Positions 21,890-32,476 of a DNA stretch of 64,000 nt are shown here, one piece after another (position 1 is the first letter of the stretch; every line of letters begins with the position of its first letter). Source of the stretch: Symbiodinium natans. Its lineage: Eukaryota; Sar; Dinophyceae; Suessiales; Symbiodiniaceae. The stretch is from NCBI GenBank assembly GCA_905221605.1, contig CAJNDS010000768.1, positions 62,001-126,000 of the forward strand. The letters are read 5' to 3'. Position numbers and translations under genes: made by a program. The notes beneath the pieces are model-generated. The model did no database searches. It was not told where the DNA came from and saw nothing but the letters and a program-made list of their open reading frames with translations.

Positions 21890-23155
21890 CAACTGCTTCT
21901 GCACGCCTCACACTCTTTGCCGCAGTGGCGCCAGTGATATATCACCTGAATGGGCTGGGTAGGGCCCCGCAAAATTCGGGCAATGACACATGCTTCAAAA
22001 TTTCGAAGCTAACTCATCAACCGCATGCCCAAAACCTATACCGCCAGTGAACATGTGAGGATGCATGAAAACCCCATCTCCCGGAAAATATCCCTGAATC
22101 ATGCTTTCGTTCTTGTTTACCCTTATCGTTTTCTGGAGTTTTAAGCATTATTATGAACGTTATCGTTCTTTTGTGCTCTAACCGTTTTATCGAGCAAAAC
22201 GCACATCTCATCATCTCGGGGCGCCTCTCTTTACTTTTCAATACCGGGGGTTGTCATCATCCCTCATGTTTGCTCTAGACAGCAAAGGCAAGGGGCCAAA
22301 ACAGTAACAAGACCTCTTTTGCAAGTTTTTTTGGTAGCCATCAACAGCCCTGAGCTCAAGCAGTCTGTGCAGGCAATGTCATTGCACGGGATTGCTAAAC
22401 CCAGAAGGACGTGCAGTCAAAACCGGGGGGGGGGGGGTGAACAAATGCGTGTTCCAGATTCTAGACAGCATCAACATATTCGATCTGATCAGCAGCAAAA
22501 AGGTAATATGGTAAACTAAACATTGTCGCAACAGCCGAAGCAGCAGAGCAATAACTTGTCACAGTAATCATCGTCGCGGCTGCAAATGCTCTGCATAGAT
22601 CGACAGATTCTCCATTTTACCTACAAAGGTTTGACTCGCGCGTTCACGAGGGTACATGCGCAGAACCGGTGCAGCTATTGAACTGGATGAAAAACGAATA
22701 TGCTTGTATGTTTGCTTCCTGAAGCACAAGTCAAGTGGCTGAGACGGCGAAAGTGATGAGGCTTGCCAAGAAGAAAAGGGCGACCTGATCTGAAATCCAC
22801 CTACGCCCGTAGCATCGTTGCCCACCACTCCGGGGTGCATGTCCCAAGCATGCACTTAGTGCGGGCATCCAGATGCACTAGTTAGCTTTAAGTATTGAGA
22901 TGAAAAGAGCCGGCTTCCAGTCGCTTGATCAAGACTTGCAGTTGTAGGGGTTGTAGTTGGTAACACGTCAGACTTATCCTACTGAAGTCCCTTGAGATCT
23001 TCCGGGATGCCAGTCGCACACCCATCCGTTCAAGGGTTTGAAAGGCATCTGAAGCCATCCAGCATTCATGGGCTTAGGGATGTTCAGGGTCTATTCTCAG
23101 AGTTCACGGCTTCCAGAAACACAGATCCGCAAGCGTTCCACTCACGTCCAGGAGT

Positions 23156-23642
23156 GTGATAGTGTGTGCGCAGTGTGTTCAGACTCCTGAAATAGGTGTG
23201 GAGGTGAACGTACAGGAAGAAGTCAAGCGGACAGCAATTTATGAGACCCTAACCACGGAAGCTCCTATCTTGCTTGGGCTTGAACTGTCCTCAATGCCTC
23301 ACATGAAGGTCTGGTGTTGTCAGCGAAATACTCCCAAGTCACTCTCCCTCACTCCATCTGAGGCCCCCTCGCCCAAAGCATATGCCGAGCGGACCGGGGA
23401 GAGTTCGCCTCCCTCGGCTCGGAAGGGGGGAGCTGAGGAGGAGTGAGATGCTGTGGTCGGCATCCACTTTCATGCCAAGTACTAGCCCGGCTGTGTTTGG
23501 GATCGGCCTATGGAACAGGGCAAGTTTAAGGCCTTCTGGTGTCCAGGTGGTATGCTGGCCTGAGGATCTTTTAAAGTCAAATCCAGAAGACCCCATTGAG
23601 CTGGAGGAATCTCCTAGCGAAGTGGTCAAAGACAGAAGGTAG
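23156..23642 (+). CDS. two overlapping frames, possible exon or gene remnant
   Basis: Frame 1 (23156-23446) reads IGVEVNVQEEVKRTAIYETL, then TEAPILLGLELSSMPHM, and ends acidic. Frame 2 (23382-23642) continues with WNRASLRPSGVQVVCWPEDL and IELEESPSEVVKDRR. Both look like protein and differ by +1, so an intron or frameshift lies near 23400-23446. APILLGLELS resembles the ILG-type segment of retroelement proteases, but one short match is weak evidence. It could be a decayed retroelement or a host gene. Confidence 0.3.
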
Positions 23643-24225
23643 ATATTCGCATCTATAAATGCGTTCAAGTTCCGCTTGACTCCCCTAAACCTGTCAACAT
23701 GTCAGCCCCGTTGGCCATAGCACCTGGCAACTTACCTTACATCAGGCGTAGGCTAAGGGTTCCAGGGTTTAGGTCTTCTACTGGAACCCCCAAGGCCGCA
23801 AATCGAAAGCCCCAAGCAACTGCCTCCGAAAGCCCAAGGCCCAAGGCCCAAAGCCCAAAGCCCCGAAAACCTCAGCGTTGCAAGCCATCCGTATCAAGCC
23901 CGCTACCCCACATGCTGCAAGTGTGCTGCGCGTGGCAGCTCAGAGTGTAGCCAAGCCAGAAAGCGCCAGGCTGTGAGTACCTTCGCAAACCAAACCCATA
24001 ACTCCATGGAAGCCACTACTAGTCTAGACTCTAGCCGAGTCTATAGCCCCAAACTCCATTTGACGCAAAATTTGTGGTACTGATTTCTGGAAACAGAGGA
24101 AGCCGCGAAACCCAACTAACTTCCGTCCATCCACTTTGCGCTTTGTGGCGGCTGTGTATTTTGGCAGCAGGCATACTACCAGTAACTGCACAGCAACATC
24201 GCTTGCCAGGTTCGCAATGCCACAG

Positions 24226-25000
24226 GTGCCTGGAGCTTCGACCCTACATGTTGTAAAGTTGGCCCTTGACAAGCACAGATTGTCCTTTTGCAAGTTCGAT
24301 GCGCATCTCCGAAGTCATGCAGACAGGTGGCTCCGGCTGCAATGTGAGTCCTTGCGGCCGTCACATGCGCAGTACACCGGGAAATGCAGACTGCAGACTG
24401 AGTCCAACAGTGTGACAACTCAGCAACCCTTCACCCCAAACCCCAAACCCTAAACCCTATGCCCAAAATCCTACCCGACCTCCCCCAAAGGCCTTTCTAA
24501 GCTGGGTCATTTCGACACTATGCAGAGTAGGGCTCCAGCAGCCGTTCCAAGCTTGCGCAGGGCCCGGCGCAACTTGGAGGTTTACGACAATAGGGGTACC
24601 TCGTAATTGGGTCCTCTTTATAAGGGGATCCTACTATTTGGGGGTCTATATTAGGGGTCCCCGATTTTCGAAAACTCAGTCGCATATGCTTTTATGCAGA
24701 GAGCTTCAACTCCGAAACACAGGGACGGTGGACGAAAGTGACAGGACATTTGCAGACATCTCGATCAATTCAACTCCTGCCGCCGCAGAAACATCCATGT
24801 CGTGTCAAACCGGACGAACTTCCAGCTCCCTCTTATCAAAGACTTCTGTTCAGTTTCTTACATTGCCCCAGATGTGTTGTGGCAACGAGGCTGAAGCGCC
24901 GCCAAGGCTCCATATGTTGAAGAACTCGTTGTGCAAGCGCCAAAAATGCCGCAATCTTGGCACCTGCATGGCTAGCGAGCCGTGCGTGGGAAGCAGGTAG
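24226..25000 (+). CDS. gene end with a family A intron
   Basis: Candidate exons: 24226-24343 (acceptor ATGCCACAG, donor GTGAGT; STLHVVKLALDKHRLSFCKF, HADRWLRLQC); 24526-24579 (acceptor ACTATGCAG; ends CGCAACTTGGAG); then a 100-bp intron, 24580-24679, that is entirely a family A element; then a last exon from 24680. The last exon is open in two frames: one ends at 25000 (TVDESDRTFADISINS, CCGNEAEAPP), the other at 24920 (GRWTKVTGHLQTSRSIQLL). Both stay in phase through the element if it is removed, but the link to the 24226 exon fixes neither. Function is unknown. Confidence 0.45.
24580..24679 (+). mobile_element. family A element acting as a whole intron
   Basis: Exactly 100 bases: starts GTTTACGACAATAGGGG after GAG, and ends TTTTCGAAAACTCAG. 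Inner blocks are GTACC, GGGTCC, TTTATAAGGGGATCC, TACTATTTGGGG and TATTAGGGGTCC. The terminal inverted repeat is GTTTACGA/TCGAAAAC. Its ends coincide with a GT donor and an AG acceptor. Confidence 0.65.
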
Positions 25001-26612
25001 CGTAGCAGGCGGCGTCGTTCGTAGTAGTTGCTTTTTTACCCTTGAATCCTCTGACAATCTTGCAAAACAAGACCCTCTTAAAACCCTACAAGGGAAGATC
25101 TGAAATATGCGGATGAAAAAAACACAGTCAATGGTGGTTGGTGCTGCTGCTATTGTTAGCACTAAAGACCTCTTAGATAGCAACTACTGGTAGGTAGCTG
25201 GTAGAAAGACTGACACTGCTGGTATATAGCAGATAGAATGAAGCAGGCAGTATGCAGCATGTAGTAAACAAGCAGCGAGTAGCCAATAGCAAATATGCTT
25301 GCGAGCTCAATTTTAGAATTCCAAATAGACGTAATAACAGCTCGAGCCGGAGCATAGAGCAAACAGGCTCCCCTCCAGAAAGAAAATTGAAACACGGCCT
25401 GGGCGTATAAGACTCATAGCGTATCCTAACCCCTACAAAGCCATCTCTAGGAGAAACTTCCCCACTCAAGGCCAGTCTCAAGATCGCTGCTTAGGGACTT
25501 AGAGATCAAGACAGTTTTGAGACCACCGCCTCAAGCCGGTAAAACTTCAGGATGAACCTCAGCTAGCGCAACCACTTCAGTCACTTCGGTCGCCGGGTTT
25601 CTCGGTAAGGTTGAGTTTGCCTGAACCCACCTGACAAGAGCTCACCCTCGATCTGTTGCAACCGTGTTCACCAGTCCAAGTGTGCGCTGCTTGAAAACGT
25701 TGGAGTGAGGAGGAGCTCCACGACGTTAGCACCACAGCAGAAGAACCAGATCAACCCGATCAAAGACAAATACGGTGATCAGAATCTCAACTTCAGAAAC
25801 TGTGAAGTGTCCTTGTCAAGTCTTTCTCATCTCAACCCATCTCACTATTCGGGGGGCACTGAATCCTGTCGAAGGTTTATTTTGTGGTTCAAAAACTGTC
25901 GTTCACAGACCTGTCTGAGCTGAGATCCGAACAAGGCTTGAGGACTAGCTACTGCCTTGTTGCTTCAGGATCTGGAGGTCTGAGCCCAGTCCGGAAGATG
26001 AAGTTCTCTTGGCACGCAGAATGCAAAAAAATGTTATAAAGCGGGCCCAGGCAGGCTCGAGGTTTCGGGATATAATATATGGAAGTGGTGGAAGTCTGAG
26101 TTCGGAAGCTCAGAGATCCTTGCCTGCTGGACTATGAGCGAGAGAGCAACCGCTGCTGGCACCCGCTGCTAGGACCCTACGCCCCGTCTCAAAAACCTCG
26201 CCATCGGGCCCTTCTCCAACCCAGCTTCCCTGCACGCTGCCATGCGCACTCCCCTAGAGTCCCTAGAGCTGAAGGCACACATTTGGGACAGTGGAAGGGT
26301 GAACGAACCAAGATTGAAAATACTGATGGAAGATGCCACCGGTGGGGGGGGGGGAGCAATCGTTTCGATCGAAAGACGGAGCGAACAAGAGGTTGGAGGT
26401 GGGGGATGGGGGGGGGGCTGAACAAAGAAAAAAGTAACTTAAAGTAATGTCTTGTCAGTGCCAAAGCATCAAGCGTGTAGACGAGGTGCACACAGAGAAA
26501 CTAAAACCAAAAAGACAGGAACTAGAAGGAAAGAACAGTTGCAATGGATACATGAAGAAGAGAAGGCGCGTGAATTGAAACAAGGGGATGCAAGGACATC
26601 CATGACACGTAC

Positions 26613-26779
26613 CAGGGGGTAGAAGTATTTCAGATCAAGGGGCGGGCGCCGCTGGTAGGAGGGTACTTCCTCAACAGTGCCAAGCCATCGCACCTGCTCG
26701 TGTTGGGCCACCAGGAACCATCGCAGATTTCGGAGACTCGAAGCCCCAAAAAGGACCCAAAAGGGCAGTTCAGGAGAGG
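26613..26779 (-). CDS. internal exon, aromatic-rich
   Basis: On the minus strand the acceptor AGCATCTTAG opens a 167-base exon that ends at CTG|GTACGTGTC, a strong donor. It reads PELPFWVLFGASSLRNLRWF, LVAQHEQVRWLGTVEEVPSY and then RRPPLDLKYFYPL. Both splice sites are good and the reading is rich in W, F and Y with regular charge. The frame continues past the donor, but with poorer composition. Family unknown. Confidence 0.47.
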
Positions 26780-27817
26780 CTAAGATGCTAAGTTCAGGGC
26801 TTTGGGCTTTGTCACGACGCTTCATGGTGGCCGTGGCGTTAGCTACAGCTAGACACCTTGCTGGATCACGCATCTTGCCGTCCTATGACTGTCCCATGTT
26901 GGCCCATTTGGTGAGGAGCCTGTGTGTGCATTGGTCTTTACTCATTACCTGTATCTACGAGCCAAGCCCTTGCAACACACAACCCGTCGGCACCCGGCAT
27001 CACCACCGGAGCTTGGTGAGCATAAAAGAATTCGGACATACTCGGACACCCCCCAAAGCCCACCAAAGCCATCAGAGCACCACAGCTGAAACTGCTTTGG
27101 GCTTGTATCGGTGGAGTGACTCTTTGGGCAGCCTTTCCGGACTATGGTTCTGAAAAGGTCCAGGGTGGTGAGTTCGCGGTTGCTCTGCACACTGAAAGTT
27201 CAGGATGTCACATGATGGTCCAGTACTTGCCAGATTGATCATGCAACTGAGCCTTCCCAAATTCCATGGATCCTGGGTGCACGTCAACCATGTGGAAACA
27301 ACTTCTCGCTGGAGTCTGAGGCCTCTGGTGACAATTCGTATGAGTGCCAAAACTAATTGGAGTCACAGATTTGAAGACCAATGCAGGCACATGTGTTGAA
27401 TTAAACCGGCGAGAACTCTACAAACAAGTCCACAGGTAACCAATAAGCCTTGTACTGCCATGAGCTTGGTGCTGCTTTCGGGTTGCGACAGGTTGCCGCG
27501 CAAGTCATCAGGACACGTGTATAGGGCTAAGTGAATAGGAATGCACTGCACACTCCAAACCGAACCAAACACAAACTTCCATCCCGGCTTCCTGCGTCTT
27601 GTAAGTGGACTTGCCACCGGCGTCGCAGTTGGAGCAAGGTGCACCTGACGTTTGAGGCTCTCGTGGAAGGCTGCGCGTTAAACTTATTTCGCCATGTATG
27701 GCGTGTTGTGTTTTCCTTTGAGTCCATGCGAGCTTCCAGAATACTGCGAGAAGTACCGACATTAAATATGGGGGCCCTACTGAATTGGAATGGGTATTTC
27801 CGGTAGTGACTATTCAT

Positions 27818-28405
27818 ATGTGGGGATTACATACAGGAAAATTGCTAATTATGTTGGCTGCTGTGTTCCGGAAGTTGGGTTCTCAACGAGCCCCACATCT
27901 AATGACGTCAAAAGACCTTCAGCGCTCAGGTCCCAAACTAATTGAGACCCCAAAGCTCAATCACACGTCGTTGAGAACCCGGCCACTGCAATTGTGGCAG
28001 CTTGAAGGTAGATTCTCTGTTTTCCGCAGAACCATGACCTCAGAGACATACTTTGCGAAGACCAGGAAACAGCCATTTTGCATGCTTAACTTGCTGATGC
28101 CCACAGCAACATCCAGCAAGAATGTAGGACTGCAAGACTGTACACAGCGCTTGGACTGGGACCACAAGCTCACACCAATAGGCTTCGAAGGGGGCTTCTG
28201 CAACCTGCGGCAAACAGACACGATGGCATGGAACAGCGGCTGGCAGCCAGATGAACGTGCAAAAACACCTTCACGAGCAACAGTCCCAGTCCTAATCTTA
28301 CTCCTCCTACTCCTACTCCGAGTGGAGCGGCCGACCTCGCGTCGCAGCTATCGCGGGCTCAAAGCCGTGACCAACAGCTTTATCTCTTCTCAACAGAGCT
28401 CCTGA
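27818..28405 (+). CDS. long frame, unknown
   Basis: From the first ATG at 27818 there are 195 codons to TGA; this is the longest plus-strand frame of the left half. It reads MWGLHTGKLLIMLAAVFRKL near the start and MTSETYFAKTRKQPFCMLNL in the middle. A Leu-rich run (VLILLLLLLLRVE) near the end comes from CTC/CTA-rich repeats. It may be one exon, several exons read through introns, or chance. No family is recognised. Confidence 0.28.
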   Translation: MWGLHTGKLLIMLAAVFRKLGSQRAPHLMTSKDLQRSGPKLIETPKLNHTSLRTRPLQLWQLEGRFSVFRRTMTSETYFAKTRKQPFCMLNLLMPTATSSKNVGLQDCTQRLDWDHKLTPIGFEGGFCNLRQTDTMAWNSGWQPDERAKTPSRATVPVLILLLLLLLRVERPTSRRSYRGLKAVTNSFISSQQSS

Positions 28406-28752
28406 GCTGCTCTACAAAGAGAGAGCCACAGTTGACTGCACTTGATTTTGCTGTGCTTGTGTTTCAGTCTGAGGTTTGTGGCTTAGCTCAGGCATGCTCA
28501 AGTTTCAGTCGTCCTGCGGGATAGTGGATTCGCACATTCGAACAGCTCTTGCATGTTGCTTAACCTTGTCCTATTTCTATGCACCGCACTGGATTCCCTA
28601 AAACTCGTGCGCCGAAACGGCTGCGGAACAGCCGATCTTACGCAGCCCCAACCCTTTCGATCCTGAGCTCGAAACTGCACACTAGATCCTTTAATTGTGA
28701 ACTCGACAACTCTAAACCCTCAACCCGAAGGAGCCCTGCCTGTCGATTATCC

Positions 28753-29154
28753 TCAATATTCGCAAGCAGGCGCAGAAATCCGCCTCGAACCCCCGAGCCC
28801 GGCCCCAACAATCTTGTGCCACCCGCGCTGGAACAATGGAGGCTGGGGGTACTCCACGCGCTGTGCAACCTCTGAGTCCCACTTCTGGTAGAGAGCCTGG
28901 CTGGGGGCTGCATAAAGCTCATGGGCATGTCTGGGTTGCAGGGCTTGGGGGTTTGAGAAGACAGCCAGACTCGGTGCTTCCCGAGCAGAAGGGTAGGAAG
29001 GTTGTATAGTTGTCAGATTTGGGTGTAGGGCAAGACTACAGAGTGGTGTCTGTGCTTGGGTCCATGGGGAGGGTCGTAGGAGGGCTGAAACTGCTTGCAG
29101 GGCCGGGTCATGGGCACTTCTCACTTGTGTCTGAAAATTTGGCACGCAAGTCAC
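28753..29154 (-). CDS. Pro/Ala/Gln-rich frame
   Basis: A 133-codon minus-strand frame with TTIQPSYPSAREAPSLAVFS, HELYAAPSQALYQKWDSEVA and the end RRISAPACEY. Composition is consistent over the whole frame and suits a disordered, Pro-rich region. No splice sites were fixed, so it may be a single exon or part of one. A competing forward frame (28579-28875) is less natural. Confidence 0.33.
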   Translation of the reverse strand: MTCVPNFQTQVRSAHDPALQAVSALLRPSPWTQAQTPLCSLALHPNLTTIQPSYPSAREAPSLAVFSNPQALQPRHAHELYAAPSQALYQKWDSEVAQRVEYPQPPLFQRGWHKIVGAGLGGSRRISAPACEY

Positions 29155-29630
29155 TAAATGTCACCAAATACCAGTAGCACCATCTACACCGTGTGATCGG
29201 AGCTTGCTGTGCCGTCAGAAATTATCCACGCGTGCTCCGAAGGCCTAGACAAGCCATTCGACTCTGTGGGCTTGATCCAAACTCTGAAACGTGCTGTGGA
29301 GCCTGTTTCACCACCGCAATATTTGGCTGCTGGTCTAAGCTCACAGACAGAAGATAGATGAGGAATGCAGCATTACCAATTCGATGATTCTTCTGCTTCA
29401 TCCTGCTCAACCATACTGAAGCAGGCCATCACGACCTCTCACCCCAAACCATATACTGTGCTACCCCTTCTACTCAATAGTCCTTGCAGGCCTTCTTTCT
29501 GTCCATCCATCTTTCGTCGAACTCCTTGTAGGTCTTCTCGGCCTGGCGCTGTCACGGTGTAGGGCTGGTGACTATCTTCGGTGGGATCATGATAACGATG
29601 CCGATGACGACGCCGACGCCGACGACGACG

Positions 29631-29632
<2 letters not shown>

Positions 29633-29692
<60 letters not shown>
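29633..29692. repeat. (GAT)20 triplet array
   Basis: Twenty perfect GAT units, preceded by GAC/GCC-rich degenerate triplets. It reads as poly-Met on the plus strand and poly-Ile on the minus strand. No gene is inferred. Confidence 0.95.
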
Positions 29693-30002
29693 AACGAGAA
29701 CGAAATTAAGCCGATGGTGGGGCTTAGTCACCTTACCCCCAACACAGTTCACCTAAAGCCAAAATCTACCCCGATGCCGAAAGCTGGCATGCCCGAAACC
29801 CTCGCTGCCTAAGACCAAGGCCCAGGCGTCTTCACGTTGACCCACTGGCATCGCTTGGATTCTTTTAGCATCTTTCAAGGTACCAGGTGTGCCACACCAC
29901 CTGTTTATATTGCGAGGGCAACACAAGCAGTCACCAAAACACTACATGAACACACAAGCTGGGAAAACCGAGGCGAACGAAAAGAATAGTCACTGTCACT
30001 GT

Positions 30003-30068
30003 CACACACACACACCACACGCACGCACGCACGCACGCACCCGCACGCACCCGCACGCACACACGCAC
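30003..30068. repeat. CACG/CA-rich microsatellite
   Basis: Alternating CA and GCAC units of about 65 bases. A Z-DNA-prone purine/pyrimidine alternation. Confidence 0.85.
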
Positions 30069-30250
30069 AAATCGCACGCGCAACCCTTGCCACAAGCAGA
30101 CAATCAACCGATGAAGCGAACCTATTGAAGACTGATGGTGCTTTCGGCAATCAAACAAAACACCAACAGAAATCACTCTCACAAACCGGCCGCTCTGCAG
30201 ACCAAGAAGAACAGATCGGGCAACTGCAAATTCCTAAGCCCACTCTACAT

Positions 30251-30335
30251 CCCTAAACCCTAAACCCTAAACCCTAAACCCTAAACGGCCCTAAACCCTA
30301 AACCCCTAAACCCTAAACTCCTAAACTCCTAAACA
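30251..30335. repeat. CCCTAAA telomere-like array
   Basis: About ten units with CCCCTAAA and CTCCTAAA variants, left of a unique spacer of about 90 bases. Confidence 0.92.
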
Positions 30336-30428
30336 TCCCTCAGGATCCTGAGCCGGCCTTAGCCTGGAGAACGTTCTCGGAGAGCATGGCCCGAACCAAG
30401 GTCTCAGGGCTTGCTGAGTTCAAGGGGG
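30336..30428. CDS. exon between inverted telomere-like blocks, strand unresolved
   Basis: The spacer reads DPEPALAWRTFSESMARTKV... on the plus strand (acceptor ATCCCTCAG, ending AAGGGG|GTTTTAGGG). On the minus strand (acceptor TGAACTCAG) it reads SPETLVRAMLSENVLQAKAG and then GS with TGA. The minus reading is slightly more natural and would be a last exon. The flanks allow splicing in either direction. Confidence 0.38.
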
Positions 30429-30552
30429 TTTTAGGGTTTAGGGTTTAGGGTGTAGGGCAGTGTAGGGCAGTGTAGGGTTTAGGGTTTAGGGTTTAGGGTT
30501 TAGGGTTTAGGGTTTAGGGTTTAGAGATAGTTTAGGGTTTAGGGGTTAGGGG
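30429..30552. repeat. TTTAGGG telomere-like array
   Basis: About fifteen units, with a few TGTAGGG and GCAGTGTAGGG interruptions. It mirrors the CCCTAAA block at 30251-30335 across the spacer. Confidence 0.92.
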
Positions 30553-30634
30553 GTTCCAGGTCGAGTGAAAATCGCTCGGCAAGTCGGCTTCTGGTTGCTC
30601 GCGGCGCTCACCGGAGACGTACCGAAGTGCATAC

Positions 30635-30961
30635 TTGGCCATGTTAGACCGGCTATTCACCCCAACATCACAAAGACAAGTGGCCCGTCCTTGGGCTCGA
30701 ACTGAGCCCTATGACTCCCGCAACACGTCACACCTTGCACCCCTAGCCTGGAAATCCACAAGTCGGCGCGCGAGCTCCTACAGTGACATGAACAATCGCC
30801 CACGCGGCCTCCGTCTTGTGATCTTTGAACCGCTGCCATCTCTCATGTCGCTCCTGCGGTCGGACGAGGGGGTTACAGGGGTTGAAGGTTGCAGTGTTTC
30901 GGTTGTGCATGCCATGCTTTGCGGCCACTTCAACATTTCAACCTTTCAAGGGGCAAGGTGA
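30635..30961 (+). CDS. 108-codon frame, unknown
   Basis: Plus-strand frame with QRQVARPWARTEPYDSRN, MNNRPRGLRLVIFEPLPSLM and EGVTGVEGCSVSVVHAMLCG before TGA. The second half is the most protein-like. An AG at 30678 (CAAAGACAAG) could be the true exon start. Minus-strand frames overlap but are shorter. No family is recognised. Confidence 0.33.
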   Translation: MAMLDRLFTPTSQRQVARPWARTEPYDSRNTSHLAPLAWKSTSRRASSYSDMNNRPRGLRLVIFEPLPSLMSLLRSDEGVTGVEGCSVSVVHAMLCGHFNISTFQGAR

Positions 30962-31717
30962 GAGGAGAGGGAGGGAAGCGAGGAGAGAGAGAGAGAGAGA
31001 CACGGCGGCAGACGGACACGGAGAGACGGAGATGGCGATAGCGAGGGAGAAAGATAGAGAGAAAGATGCAAATCTCGCACTACAACTGAAATGGAGGATG
31101 GAGGACGCAACCAATGGACTTCATGGCTGCGTTCTAGTCAGGCTTTCTTTAGCTCTCCCATGGCTGCGATTCTGCCCCAATTGCCTTAAAAGCAGGACCA
31201 GCTTCACTCAGGCTCACTCTAGCGTCTAGAGAAAAGAACCTACGAGTTTGTCTTGAAGTGAAACGCCTCCATTCTCCCTCTCATCCCAAGCCCAAGTCCC
31301 AAAGCCAATGCAGCCCTAAGCCCCAATCCCACACAGCAACAAGCCTAACAGACAAAGACTCTTGTTGGTGAGGGGCGGGGAGGAGGTGTCCTTGAATCGC
31401 ACTGCGTCGTCCTCGCGCATTTTGTGCACTCTCTCCCTGGCGTGAAGGTGGTCGGTGATGGGCGGCCGCCCGGGGGATTTCTGCTACCACAGTCCGGCAC
31501 GCGCGACAACAGCGGTGCGCATTGCTGTTCAAAGACGAGGCCATCCTGGTCAGTGTGCCAAACAGTGGGACCAGTTGTCGGAACACTGTCGGGGTGCTGC
31601 TATTTGAACCCCTAAACCCTAAACCCTAAACCTTAAACCCTAAACCTATTTGAATCCTGGTTGTATAGTTGCCCTTAAGAGCCCTTTACGGAGTCCCAGG
31701 AGTGTCCCACAAGCGCG

Positions 31718-31781
31718 TCAGGCATGCAGCTTCGCCTGCAGCTCCTTCATCTTGCGGGCCCTCTCCGCCCTCCGTGGAGAG
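31718..31781 (-). CDS. 3'-terminal exon, coiled-coil tail
   Basis: On the minus strand CCCTAAACCTGAG is followed by one carried base and 21 codons: SPRRAERARKMKELQAKLHA then TGA. The heptad-like, Arg/Lys/Glu-rich helix looks like the end of a coiled-coil protein. Telomere-like units flank it on both sides (31609-31647 and 31787-31806). Two plus-strand frames also cross the spacer without a stop, so the strand is probable but not certain. Confidence 0.42.
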
Positions 31782-32221
31782 CTCAGGTTTAGGGTTTAGG
31801 GTTTAGTGCTTCGGGGCTCTCAACCTCGTATCCAAGGATCCTGGAGGCCTGGAGGCAAGCATCCAATCCAGAACCCCTCTTTGGACCCATCTGACATGAA
31901 TAACCTCCCAAATGCCAAGTTCGGCGGGGGGCACGCTAGACGTTGAACTCCAAAATCTCCAAAAGCTTCAAAGTGAGACTAGCTGGTGGTGACTCGAAAC
32001 CAGCTCCCGGGCTCTGAGCCCTACAAATATTCCGAGTAGCCCCTTATAGCTCCTATATTGACCTAACAGTATACCAGAAAACAAAGTGTCCACAGACCGC
32101 GGAAAAGCGCCATTTCTTCCTCAGAAATCACTCTTCAATGAAGCGGCAGCACGAGTTCCTAACTGTTCCGACATGTCCTTGACTTCAGCACTTCTTGTAG
32201 TGTGGTACGAAGTGTTACTAT

Positions 32222-32310
32222 TTGCTTAAGAACCCCCCCCCAAAAAAAAAAAAAACCTACATTACCCTTATAAGGAAGAATATCTTAGTTTTGAAGGGGT
32301 TCTCAAGCAA
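32222..32310. mobile_element. short element with 15-bp inverted ends
   Basis: Ends TTGCTTAAGAACCCC and GGGGTTCTCAAGCAA are reverse complements except for one base. The 89-bp unit has an A/C tract and CCTTATAAGG inside. Only this copy is seen. It is non-coding and MITE-like. Confidence 0.5.
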
Positions 32311-32476
32311 TTCGTAGCGTACAAACTCAGCCCAGGCCCGGGCTCTTGCTTGTCGAGCTTTGCAGCTGCGGTGCCCTTGCGCGGAGACCTGCTCAGGAGG
32401 CTTGCATTGTTTGTTTGCATACGTGTACACACAAATAATCACACATGTATAACACATACACCTTTATTACTACAAG

